NCBI RefSeq assembly: GCF_900090145.1
Contig: NZ_FMHI01000007.1
Span: 1-64,000 of the forward strand
Direction of reading: 5' to 3'
From: Streptomyces sp. WMMB 322
GTDB taxonomy: Bacteria > Actinomycetota > Actinomycetes > Streptomycetales > Streptomycetaceae
DNA: 64,000 nucleotides
Each line of letters opens with the position of its first letter. The stretch's first letter is position 1. Position numbers and translations under genes: made by a program. The notes below the pieces were generated by a model. That model worked only from the letters and a program-made list of their open reading frames with translations, was not told where the DNA came from and searched no databases. Positions 11,123 to 19,644 of this stretch are shown in pieces.

Positions 11123-12592
11123 TCAGCCCCCGATGGACCCGCGGACGCGGGCGTAGACCTCGAGAACCGCGAGGCAGAGCGGGATCAGCGAGAGCAGCAC
11201 GAAGGTCTCCGTCAGCTCCATGAACCGGCCCCAGAACGGGGTCAGCCCCGTCCGCGGGACGATCAGGCCGATCGCTGTGACCAGCGCCGCCGCCACCGCG
11301 ATCGATGCCGCGATCCAGACCGTGCGGATGTCGAGCCCGGCGCTGTCGCCGGCGGCGAACTCCCGGACGAGCTGCGCCGGGGGGTTGAGCGACAGCCCCA
11401 GTGCGAGCAGCGTCAGAGCGCCGAGGCCCGCGAGGAGCGCGCAGGAGACCTGCGCGGTGTAGCGGAAGAGCCGGGCCCGCAGCAGCATGGCGATGCCCGT
11501 CGCGAGGGCGAGCAGCTGGCCCCAGCCGCTGTCGGAGAAGCCCAGCACGGCCGCCGAGCCCACCACGGCGGCGCACCAGCCGCCGACGAGGCCGACGAGC
11601 ATCTCGTGACCCCGGCGGGCCTGGGCCGCGATGCGCTCGGCGTCGACGGGGCCCTGGGCACTGCGGGAGCCGTCCTGACCGTCGTCGTAGCCGCCGGGAC
11701 CGCCTGCGCGGGGCTCGAAGCCTATGGGCAGCCGGGCGAAGCGGGCGGAGAGACCCGGCAGGAAGGCGATGGTGCCGACGGAGACGGGGGCGGCGACGGC
11801 GGCCGCGTCGACAGGGCCGATGTCGGCGATGACGGCGATGAAGGTGAAGACCGTGCCGACGGCCGAGACGATGGCGGAGGCGACGAACGGACCGTCGCCC
11901 CTCGGCGTGATCGCGATGAGCACCGCGGAGGCCAGCAGCACCGCCACGCAGCCCAGCAGGAACTGGAGGCGGCCGACGCCCTGGCCGTCTGGGAGCGGGA
12001 GTACCCCGGACCCGGCGATCATGATGTGCGGCATCGCGCCGAGGCCGAGGGCGATGGACGAGGCCCTGTCGTCGTACACGCGGGCGCGGACGCACGCGAG
12101 AGCGACGAGCAGGAGCCCGGCCGCCGCGGCGATGATGCCGGGCAGTCCGTGCATGTCGTGTTCGACCGGGTCGGCGAACCACAGCGCGAAGGCCATGAGC
12201 ACCAACAGCACTCCGCCGCCTACGAGTCCGGCCACTCGCATCCGCTGTTCGTTCCACAGGGCGCGGTCGCGCCGTACCGACGCGGCGACGGCGTCGCTGA
12301 CGTCGTCGAAGACCGCCGAGGGGAGCGAATCGGCGAACGGCCGCAGAAGCAGGACCTCGCCGTCACGGATGCCGTTGCCCGCCAGCGAGAGCCCCGACTC
12401 CAGGACCCGCCCGTCCCGGCGCACCAGGTGATAGCCCGACAGGGAGCCCTCGGCGGGGCTGCCTCCGGAGAGACGGGCGATCTCCGGATAGACGTCGGAC
12501 AGGGGCACGTCCTCGGGAAGCGCGACGTCGATCCGCCCCCCAGGAGCAACTACCGTGACGCGGCAGAAGCCGGTCGCTGCGGTCGTGGCCAC
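11123..12592 (-). CDS. eccD: type VII secretion integral membrane protein EccD
   Basis: The polytopic channel component of the ESX inner-membrane complex (489 aa). The first ~90 residues form a ubiquitin-like YukD domain (RVTVVAPGGRIDVALPEDVP), followed by a cytoplasmic linker and roughly eleven hydrophobic helices from about residue 120 to the end. Start GTG 12592, with AAGGGGG upstream. It is transcribed divergently from eccC, its partner in the complex, across a 268-base region that probably holds both promoters. Length and layout are normal for the family. Confidence 0.93.
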   Translation of the reverse strand: MATTAATGFCRVTVVAPGGRIDVALPEDVPLSDVYPEIARLSGGSPAEGSLSGYHLVRRDGRVLESGLSLAGNGIRDGEVLLLRPFADSLPSAVFDDVSDAVAASVRRDRALWNEQRMRVAGLVGGGVLLVLMAFALWFADPVEHDMHGLPGIIAAAAGLLLVALACVRARVYDDRASSIALGLGAMPHIMIAGSGVLPLPDGQGVGRLQFLLGCVAVLLASAVLIAITPRGDGPFVASAIVSAVGTVFTFIAVIADIGPVDAAAVAAPVSVGTIAFLPGLSARFARLPIGFEPRAGGPGGYDDGQDGSRSAQGPVDAERIAAQARRGHEMLVGLVGGWCAAVVGSAAVLGFSDSGWGQLLALATGIAMLLRARLFRYTAQVSCALLAGLGALTLLALGLSLNPPAQLVREFAAGDSAGLDIRTVWIAASIAVAAALVTAIGLIVPRTGLTPFWGRFMELTETFVLLSLIPLCLAVLEVYARVRGSIGG

Positions 12593-12860
12593 CTTGTTGT
12601 TCCCCCTTGCTCACTGCTCGGACTCGGCGTCACGATGAAATACAGACATCTCGGGCTGATGGATTGCCCCAAGCTTCCTGACTACGGAAGCAGTTGGGAA
12701 GATTGCGGGTCACCTTACCGTCCGCGGCGGACAGTCGGTCCTCCCGGATCCCGGAGACTCTCATACCTACTAGGATCAGCGTCTGCATGACCGGTAGCTG
12801 TTGCGATGGCGGGGGCGTCGGTGCGTAATTGCGAATTTATCGTGAAGGACTGATGAAACG
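12593..12860. promoter_or_regulatory. eccD/eccC divergent promoter region
   Basis: 268 bases between two genes of the same complex. Reading right, TAGGAT at 12771-12776 matches a streptomycete -10, without a clear -35. The part next to eccC (12824-12843) is AT-rich and ends in GAAGGA before the eccC GTG. Opposed promoters are inferred from the layout. Confidence 0.4.
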
Positions 12861-15800
12861 GTGAGTGTGGTCATCGTGAAGCGGCAGCCACGGGTCATGC
12901 CGCCGACCGTGCCCGAGGGGGAAGTCAAGCTCGAATCCCCACCAGAACTGCCGCGGGACGGTGACAGCGACATCTGGATGAATCTCCTGCCCGTGATGGG
13001 CATGGGAGGTTCGGTCGCATTCTTCTTCATGCCGGGCTCGCAGCCCTACATGAAGGTCGTCGGCGGCCTGATGGCGGTCTCCACGGTCGCCATGGCGATC
13101 GCGCAGGTCGTCAAGGCACGCCGGGGAGGCCGTGCCCAGATGGGGCAGGCGCGGAGGGACTACTTCCGCTATCTGGACCAGATCCGGAAGGACGTACGGA
13201 AGACTTCCGAGGCACAGCGGAGCGCGCAGCTCTATCAGCATCCGAGCCCGGATCAGCTGTGGGCGATCGCCGGCGACCCGAAAAGACTCTGGGAACGGCG
13301 GCCCTCCGACAACGACTTCTCGTCCGTGCGAATCGGCACGGGCTGGCAGCAGTTGAGCACTCCGCTCGTCGCACCGGAAACGGCACCCAAGGACGAACTC
13401 GAGCCGCTCACGGCGGAAGCGATGAAGTCCTTCCTGGACATTCACCGTTCACTTCCGGATCTCCCCATCGCGGTGAGCCTGCGGGCCTTTTACCACGTGG
13501 TCGTCACCGGAAGTACGGACGAGGTGTACGGCAATGTACGCGCCGCCGTCGGTCAGCTCTCCTCGCTCCACTCCCCGGAGGAGCTGATGATCGCGGTCGT
13601 CGCCCACCCCGGCTCGATGGCGGAATGGGACTGGACGAAGTGGCTGCCGCACGCGCAGCACCCCTCGCAGTCCGACGGCGCCGGCCAGGCGCGGCTGTTC
13701 TACGACGACCTGGGGCAGCTCGAGGAGGCGCTCAGCAGCCAGCTCGACGGACGCGCCCGCTGGAACCGCGACGGCACGCCCGTGGCCGACCAGCCCCACA
13801 TCGTCGTCATCCTCGACGGCGGTTCGATACCGCCCGACTCCCAACTCGCGGGCGCCGAGGGCCTGCAGGGCGTCACCTTCATCGAGGTCGCTCCGGGCAC
13901 GCTGGACGACCAGATGTCCGGCGGCCTGACCGTCCACGTGCGGGAGAACTCCCTCGAGCTGTACGTCGGCCGGGAGTCGGCCTACTCCGGCAGGCCCGAC
14001 CTGCTGAGCTACGAGCAGGCCGAGGCGCTGGCCCGCCAGCTCTCCCCGATGCGGATGGGCAGCGGGGAAGAAGGCGAACCGCTGCTGTCCAACCTGGACT
14101 TCACCGACCTCATGGGCATCGGCGACGCGGGTTCCGTCGACGTGGCGCGCACCTGGCGGCCGCGTTCGCTGCACGAGCGGCTGCGCGTGCCGATCGGGAT
14201 CGGCGGCGAGGGCGAACCGGTCATGCTCGACATCAAGGAGGCGTCGCAAGAGGGCATGGGCCCGCACGGCCTCTGCGTCGGTGCGACCGGTTCCGGCAAG
14301 TCGGAGCTGCTGCGCACGCTCGTGCTCGGCCTGGCCGTCACCCACTCTTCCGAGACGCTCAACTTCATCCTCGCCGACTTCAAGGGCGGTGCCACCTTCA
14401 CCGGCATGGCCGACATGCCGCACACCGCGGCGGTCATCACCAACCTCGCCGACGAGCTCACCCTCGTCGACCGCATGCGGGACGCGATCACCGGTGAGCT
14501 GAACCGCCGTCAGGAGACGCTGCGCAGGGCGGGCAACTACGCCAACATCACCGACTACGAGAAGGCCCGCGCGGCGGGCGCGGCCCTGGACCCGCTGCCC
14601 TCCCTGGTCCTGATCATCGACGAGTTCAGCGAACTCCTCACCGCCAAGCCCGACTTCATCGACATGTTCATCCAGATCGGCCGCATCGGCCGTTCCCTGG
14701 GCGTGCACATGCTGCTGGCGTCGCAGCGCCTGGAGGAGGGCAAGCTGCGCGGTCTGGACACCTTCCTCTCGTACCGGATCGGTCTGCGTACCTTCTCGGC
14801 CGCCGAGTCGCGCACCGCGATCGGCGTCCCGGACGCCTACCACCTGCCGAACGTCCCGGGCGCCGGCTTCCTCAAGTACGACACCGAGACGATGGTGCAG
14901 TTCAAGGCCGCCTACGTCTCCGGTGCCTACCGCACGGCCGGCCCGACGCGGGTCAGCCAGTCCACGCAGACGCGTCCCGTGAAGTTCACCGCCACGCCGG
15001 TGGCACTGCCGGCCATGCCGGAGCCGGAGGCACCGGAGACCGACACGGTCGACGACGCTCTCGCCGACACCGTGCTCGACGTGATCGTGCAGAAGATGGT
15101 GGGCCAGGGCCCGTCCGCACACCAGGTGTGGCTGCCGCCGCTGGACGAGCCGCCGTCCATCGACCAGCTGCTGCCCGCGCTCGCCGCCACCCCTGAGCGC
15201 GGCCTGACGGCACCGGAGTACACGGCCCTCGGCCGCCTGGCGGTGCCGGTCGCCCTGCTGGACAAGCCGTTCGAGCAGCGGCGCGACGTTCTGTACCGGG
15301 ACTTCTCCGGCGCGGCCGGTCACGGCTTCGTCATCGGCGGTCCCCAGTCCGGCAAGTCGACGCTGCTGCGCACGCTGATGACGTCGTTCGCCCTCACGCA
15401 CACACCGTCCGAAGTGCAGTTCTACTGCCTGGACTTCGGCGGCGGCTCGCTGCTGTCGATGGAGGAGTTGCACCACGTCGGCGGCGTCGCCAACCGTCTC
15501 GACGGTGAGAAGGTGCGACGCACGGTCAGCGAGGTCATGTCGATCCTCAACGAACGCGAGGAGTACTTCCGGACGCACAACGTCGACTCCATCGCCACAT
15601 TCCGGCAGCGCCGCGCCGCCGGGCAGCTGCCGGACCAGAAGTGGGGCGACGTCTTCCTCGTCATCGACGGCTGGGCGACCTTCAAGAACGACTACGAGAT
15701 GCTCGAGAGCGACGTCACCGACATCGCGACCCGAGGACTCGGCTTCGGCATCCACCTCATCCTCACCGCCTCGCGGTACACGGAGGTGCGTCCCGCGCTC

Positions 15801-16802
15801 AAGGACCTCCTGCAGAACCGCGTGGAACTGCGGCTGGGCGACCCGTCCGAGTCCGAGATCGACCGCAAGGTCGCGGCGAACGTCCCGGTGGCCATGCCGG
15901 GACGCGGCCTCAGCCCGGACAAGCTGCACCTGATGACGGCGCTGCCGCGCATCGACGGCTCCGCCACGCTGGAGGACCTGCCGGACGCGACCCGGCAGAC
16001 GATCAGCGCGATCAACGAACACTGGCAGGGCGAGCCGGCACCCGCGGTCCGGCTGCTGCCGACCCTGCTCGAGGCCTCCAGGCTACCCAAGGGCTCCGAC
16101 TACCCCGAGCACGGGCTGGCGTTCGGCATCGACGAGAGCTCGCTGCGGCCGGTCTTCGTCAACTTCGAGACCGACCCGCTGTTCGTGATCTTCGGTGAGA
16201 GCGAGTCCGGCAAGAGCGCCCTGCTCCGGCTCCTCATGCACCAGATCACCGAGCGCTACACGCCGGACAAGGCCAAGATCGTCGTCGGTGACTACCGGCG
16301 TGCGCACCTCCAGGGCGTTCCTGAGGCGCACCTGTCGCGGTACTGCGCCGCGTCACCCGCGCTGCAGGAGACGCTCGAGGGCCTGGCCGGCTCCATGTCC
16401 CGGCGCATGCCGGGGCCGGACGTCACACCCGAACAGCTGCGCAACCGCAGTTGGTACGACAGCCCGGACGCGTTCGTCGTCATCGACGACTACGACCTGG
16501 TGGCCACCGGGCAGAACCCGCTGATGCCGCTGCTGGAGTACCTGCCCTTCGCACGGGACGTGGGGCTGCGCGTGATCCTCGCCCGCTCGTCCGGCGGCGC
16601 CAGCCGCTCGCTGTACGAGCCGGTGATGCAGCGGATCAAGGAGCTGGGTGCGCAGGGCGTCGTCCTCTCGGGCGACAAGTCCGAGGGAGCGCTCCTGGGC
16701 AACATCTCCCCGACCCAGCTCCCGCCGGGCCGCGGCTACTTCCAGACGCGGCGCCGGGGCGGGCAGCTCGTCCAGACGGGGTGGCTGCCGGCGAACAACT
16801 GA
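12861..16802 (+). CDS. eccC: type VII secretion ATPase EccC (EccCa-EccCb fused)
   Basis: The FtsK/SpoIIIE-type motor of the ESX system (1313 aa) in the fused form. Two N-terminal membrane helices lie at about residues 40-85. Three P-loop domains follow: GATGSGKS (~474-481, Walker B LVLIIDEF), GGPQSGKS (~828, Walker B VFLVIDGW) and GESESGKS (~1110, Walker B FVVIDDYD). In studied EccC proteins the first domain is catalytic and the later ones bind substrate signals; which are active here is inference. GTG 12861 is preceded by GAAGGA. A perfect hairpin follows the stop. Confidence 0.96.
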   Translation: MSVVIVKRQPRVMPPTVPEGEVKLESPPELPRDGDSDIWMNLLPVMGMGGSVAFFFMPGSQPYMKVVGGLMAVSTVAMAIAQVVKARRGGRAQMGQARRDYFRYLDQIRKDVRKTSEAQRSAQLYQHPSPDQLWAIAGDPKRLWERRPSDNDFSSVRIGTGWQQLSTPLVAPETAPKDELEPLTAEAMKSFLDIHRSLPDLPIAVSLRAFYHVVVTGSTDEVYGNVRAAVGQLSSLHSPEELMIAVVAHPGSMAEWDWTKWLPHAQHPSQSDGAGQARLFYDDLGQLEEALSSQLDGRARWNRDGTPVADQPHIVVILDGGSIPPDSQLAGAEGLQGVTFIEVAPGTLDDQMSGGLTVHVRENSLELYVGRESAYSGRPDLLSYEQAEALARQLSPMRMGSGEEGEPLLSNLDFTDLMGIGDAGSVDVARTWRPRSLHERLRVPIGIGGEGEPVMLDIKEASQEGMGPHGLCVGATGSGKSELLRTLVLGLAVTHSSETLNFILADFKGGATFTGMADMPHTAAVITNLADELTLVDRMRDAITGELNRRQETLRRAGNYANITDYEKARAAGAALDPLPSLVLIIDEFSELLTAKPDFIDMFIQIGRIGRSLGVHMLLASQRLEEGKLRGLDTFLSYRIGLRTFSAAESRTAIGVPDAYHLPNVPGAGFLKYDTETMVQFKAAYVSGAYRTAGPTRVSQSTQTRPVKFTATPVALPAMPEPEAPETDTVDDALADTVLDVIVQKMVGQGPSAHQVWLPPLDEPPSIDQLLPALAATPERGLTAPEYTALGRLAVPVALLDKPFEQRRDVLYRDFSGAAGHGFVIGGPQSGKSTLLRTLMTSFALTHTPSEVQFYCLDFGGGSLLSMEELHHVGGVANRLDGEKVRRTVSEVMSILNEREEYFRTHNVDSIATFRQRRAAGQLPDQKWGDVFLVIDGWATFKNDYEMLESDVTDIATRGLGFGIHLILTASRYTEVRPALKDLLQNRVELRLGDPSESEIDRKVAANVPVAMPGRGLSPDKLHLMTALPRIDGSATLEDLPDATRQTISAINEHWQGEPAPAVRLLPTLLEASRLPKGSDYPEHGLAFGIDESSLRPVFVNFETDPLFVIFGESESGKSALLRLLMHQITERYTPDKAKIVVGDYRRAHLQGVPEAHLSRYCAASPALQETLEGLAGSMSRRMPGPDVTPEQLRNRSWYDSPDAFVVIDDYDLVATGQNPLMPLLEYLPFARDVGLRVILARSSGGASRSLYEPVMQRIKELGAQGVVLSGDKSEGALLGNISPTQLPPGRGYFQTRRRGGQLVQTGWLPANN

Positions 16803-16830
16803 CGGCCTCCTCTCCGGGGCAGATCCGAAC

Positions 16831-16876
16831 GGACGAAGCCCGTGCAGGGAGTTGGAACCCTGCACGGGCTTCGTCC
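16831..16876 (+). terminator. 19-bp perfect hairpin after eccC
   Basis: GGACGAAGCCCGTGCAGGG (16831-16849) is fully complementary to 16858-16876 across an 8-nt loop. It starts 28 bases past the eccC stop. It is one of the longest perfect stems in the window and makes eccC a single-gene transcript. Confidence 0.88.
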
Positions 16877-17041
16877 ATTCACAAGCACCGGATGCACGCA
16901 CGGGGCTGACTCGATCCGGTCTGCGTGGTCAGGGGTGCATGGGAGGATGACGGGTCGGCGGCGGGAGGGGCCGGACCGGTGGGGGTTCGCGGCCACGTCG
17001 ACGACATTCACGCCGCGGTGCGAAGAAGGGAGCATGCGCCC

Positions 17042-17296
17042 ATGGGGACGCAGCAGGAGAAGGACGAGCTGTACGCGATGGACATCTCCGACGCCGTCTG
17101 GGAGTCCGCGCCCGGCGACCCGGAGGAGGAGAGGGTCGAGATCGCGCACCTCCCCGGCGGCGCCGTCGCGATGCGCAACTCCAAGGACCCCGGCACGGTG
17201 CTGCGTTACACCGCAGCGGAATGGCGTGCCTTCGTACTGGGCGCGCGGGACGGGGAGTTCGATCTGGAGCCGACGCCGGAGAACGGCGGGAAGTGA
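17042..17296 (+). CDS. DUF397 family protein
   Basis: An 84-aa protein with the DUF397 pattern: DISDAVWESA, then VEIAHLPGGAVAMRNSKDP, then YTAAEWRAFVLGARDGEF. Start ATG 17042, with GAAGGGAG upstream. DUF397 proteins are abundant in streptomycetes and often sit beside an XRE-family regulator (WhiJ-like pairs). No such partner is adjacent here. Role unknown; its place between the ESX motor and a substrate cassette may be chance. Confidence 0.85.
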   Translation: MGTQQEKDELYAMDISDAVWESAPGDPEEERVEIAHLPGGAVAMRNSKDPGTVLRYTAAEWRAFVLGARDGEFDLEPTPENGGK

Positions 17297-17367
17297 GACG
17301 GCGGGCCGGGCGCTGAGGCTGTGGCGGAGCGCCGAGGCGGTGGCCGGAGGGGCCGCCGCCGACGCGC

Positions 17368-17400
17368 CGTCCGGGGCCCGGGGTTGCGGGGTCCCGGACG
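17368..17400. terminator. hairpin between convergent genes
   Basis: CGTCCGGGGCCC (17368-17379) pairs with 17389-17400 over 12 positions (one G-U) around a 9-nt loop. It lies between the end of the DUF397 gene and the end of the leftward cassette and could serve both. Confidence 0.6.
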
Positions 17401-17418
17401 GGGCGAGTCCCGCCCGGG

Positions 17419-18111
17419 TCAGCCCCGGCCAGGGGCGGCGGCGAGGAGGCGCGCGTGGTCGGCCTTGGCCGACTTCCGTTCCATGGACAGCACCTGCGTT
17501 CTGCGCTGCACGGTCATCAGGCCCCTGCCGCCGGGAAGCGCGAGGACTCCCCCGAGCTCGATGTCCCCGGCGAACCAGGCACCCCGCTCCATCGACTCGT
17601 CCCAGCGGTTCCAACGCAGCGGATTGCGGGCGGACATGGTCTGGGACCAGACGGATCCGTCGTCGTCCACGTATGCGCTCTCATCCGCAGCTTCCGCCCC
17701 CGCATCGTCGGGGAGTCCGAACTGCACGGGGACGCCCATCGCTTCCTTCGTTCCCGTGAGCTTCCGCACCGCCGGAAGCGACCGCCACGGGTACGCCTCC
17801 AGAACGCTGCGGGCCTTGCGCAAGCGGGACAGCGCTCCGCAGCAGGTGTAGAGGGCAAAGGGGTAGGCGAGTACGGCCACGGCACCGATGAGACCGCCCA
17901 CGCTGTTGCCGCCCCGGCCGTAGCGGCCGCCGTCACCCTCGCTCAACCGCACTTCCGCGAACACGCCGCTCACAACGAAGGCGGCGACGAACAACACGCT
18001 CCACAGCGACAGCTTGAGCACGACCCGGCGACGCGTCGCCTTCCACGTCGCCTGTGTGGCCGGATCGTCGAACGCCACTGCGGCCAGGGGCAGTCGGGGC
18101 TCGGATTCCAC
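17419..18111 (-). CDS. membrane protein A of ESX substrate cassette
   Basis: A 230-aa protein with two transmembrane helices (LKLSLWSVLFVAAFVVSGVF and GGLIGAVAVLAYPFALYTCC) and a C-terminal soluble part. I know no family name. The C-terminal part matches the upstream neighbour at 18155-18940: both have MSA..PL...W.E..E.G.WFAGD followed by GGV..PG.G.LM..Q. The two are therefore paralogues by tandem duplication, this one having fewer helices. Start GTG 18111, with GAGAGGAAG upstream. Last gene of a five-gene leftward unit; role inferred only from that context. Confidence 0.7.
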   Translation of the reverse strand: MESEPRLPLAAVAFDDPATQATWKATRRRVVLKLSLWSVLFVAAFVVSGVFAEVRLSEGDGGRYGRGGNSVGGLIGAVAVLAYPFALYTCCGALSRLRKARSVLEAYPWRSLPAVRKLTGTKEAMGVPVQFGLPDDAGAEAADESAYVDDDGSVWSQTMSARNPLRWNRWDESMERGAWFAGDIELGGVLALPGGRGLMTVQRRTQVLSMERKSAKADHARLLAAAPGRG

Positions 18112-18154
18112 GCGCTGACTTCCTCTCAGACTTGCGGGCTTCAAGAAGACGCTT

Positions 18155-18940
18155 TCAAACGCGACGCCGGTCGAGCCCCGCACGCTGTGCCTTCTGTGTG
18201 CGCTCTGCACCGGCACGGCTCCGCTCGCCGGCGAGTTCGTCCCAGTGCAGAGGCTGCGCGATCATCAGCTCACCTGACCCGGGGACGAGTGCGACCCCAC
18301 CAAAGACGTCGTCACCGGCGAACCACACGCCCGCCTCGATGTTCTCCGGCCACAGCTTGCCCAGGGGCTGGTGGGCCGACATCTTCGGGGAGCCTTCGTC
18401 CGGTCGGCCCAGGCGCAGCGAACGCTTGCCGGAGGCACGGATGTTGAGCTTTTCCACGGGGGCGCGGAATTCGAAGCCGTACACGTCGGCCACGCGGGCG
18501 GCCAGCCGGACGGACCGGGACTGCTCGAACCAGAAACGCGTCCCCAAGAAGAGAACAAGGATGGCCATCGGAGCGAGCGGTATGACGTAGTCCGACTTCG
18601 TCACCGGTACGCTCGCTGCCGCGGCGAGGCACAGCAACACCAGGATCCCGTAACGCTTCCCCAGCACCGACCGGTGATACTCCACCGCCCCCTGGGCGTT
18701 CGTACCGTCCGTGGCATACGGGACGCGACCGCGCACGGGCGCATACAGCGCAAGGAGGGCGCCCGTGCTGCCAAGTGCGGCAAGGCCGATCAGTCCCGGA
18801 ATGGCGAGGAGGAACAGCGAGTCGGTGAGCACACAGAGCGCAAGCCCGTAGAAAACGGCGAACGCCCCCGTCCAGAATGCGACCCGGCGAAGCGGCGAAG
18901 GTCCGCGCGGCTTCGCAGGGCGTACGACGCCGTCGGTCAC
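18155..18940 (-). CDS. membrane protein B of ESX substrate cassette
   Basis: A 261-aa protein with four or five hydrophobic segments (AFWTGAFAVFYGLALCVL, LFLLAIPGLIGLAALGS, YGILVLLCLAAAASVPV, VIPLAPMAILVLFLG). A C-terminal soluble region follows, sharing the WFAGD and GGVALVPGSGELM block with the downstream gene. Start GTG 18940 overlaps the stop of the preceding gene (GTGA), so translation is coupled. No family recognised. Possible roles are an immunity-like or accessory membrane factor for the substrate encoded upstream, which is inference. Confidence 0.7.
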   Translation of the reverse strand: MTDGVVRPAKPRGPSPLRRVAFWTGAFAVFYGLALCVLTDSLFLLAIPGLIGLAALGSTGALLALYAPVRGRVPYATDGTNAQGAVEYHRSVLGKRYGILVLLCLAAAASVPVTKSDYVIPLAPMAILVLFLGTRFWFEQSRSVRLAARVADVYGFEFRAPVEKLNIRASGKRSLRLGRPDEGSPKMSAHQPLGKLWPENIEAGVWFAGDDVFGGVALVPGSGELMIAQPLHWDELAGERSRAGAERTQKAQRAGLDRRRV

Positions 18941-19644
18941 CCGAAGTCGCTCCTCACCGCGTGGGCCGCCGACCCCGGCTCGGGCTCCGCAGAGCGGGCC
19001 GCACCGTCGGCAAGCGCCGGGTCGGTGAACCTCACCGTGGCGGCCACACCGAGCAGCACATTGCGGTAGTCGTCCGCGAGCTCAAGCGCCGGCGTGACCA
19101 ACTGGACGGCGATTACGGCCGAGTTGCGGGTGTCCGGTATGGCCACCATGCCACGCCAGACAGGAGCGTCCGCAGGACCCTCACCTCCCTCACCGGCTGC
19201 TCCCGGCACCATGCTGCGCTGCACGGATTCGGTGAGGAAGCCGGGCCCCGAGGGCAGTTCGACGGGCCTGATTCCCTTGTCCGAGTTTTCTCCGGCCCCG
19301 GAGGTCATCAGGGTGGCGAGCACCGCCTTCGGATTGACGCCCTGCATCTCCACGCTGGAGACCGTCAGGACCGACACCGCGGCACTGCCACGGTCGTCAG
19401 GGTGCATGCCGATGGCGCAGCCCTGGACCCGCTGCTTCTGCATCTCCCACATGACGATGGCGTACAGACGGAACACCTGGTCCGCACGGTCCCGGACGTC
19501 TTCCGGCAGGGCGAGGATCTCCCGCGCCATCTCGTCCAGGCGTTCGCGCTCGGGACGGATCTCGAGCTGGAGATAGCCGTGCGGGATGTCGTACCAGAAC
19601 GCGGGCGCCGGCCTGTCTTCGTAGGTCTCCTGAGCGGTACTCAA
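18937..19644 (-). CDS. soluble protein of ESX substrate cassette
   Basis: A 235-aa soluble protein I cannot name. It opens YEDRPAPAFWYDIPHGYLQLEI and contains [21 protein letters not shown], with no membrane segment or signal peptide. The fold hints (alternating strands after VSVLTV, VIAVQLVTP) are consistent with a chaperone-like or EspG-like partner, but I see no diagnostic motif. The TTG at 19644 overlaps the upstream stop codon (TTGA), which ties its translation to that of the T7SS substrate; no other start is close. Confidence 0.65.
   Translation of the reverse strand: MSTAQETYEDRPAPAFWYDIPHGYLQLEIRPERERLDEMAREILALPEDVRDRADQVFRLYAIVMWEMQKQRVQGCAIGMHPDDRGSAAVSVLTVSSVEMQGVNPKAVLATLMTSGAGENSDKGIRPVELPSGPGFLTESVQRSMVPGAAGEGGEGPADAPVWRGMVAIPDTRNSAVIAVQLVTPALELADDYRNVLLGVAATVRFTDPALADGAARSAEPEPGSAAHAVRSDFG

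Noticed and set aside
13449..16022. Open frame of 857 codons opposite eccC
   Set aside because: Shadow of eccC, whose P-loops are unmistakable on the plus strand.
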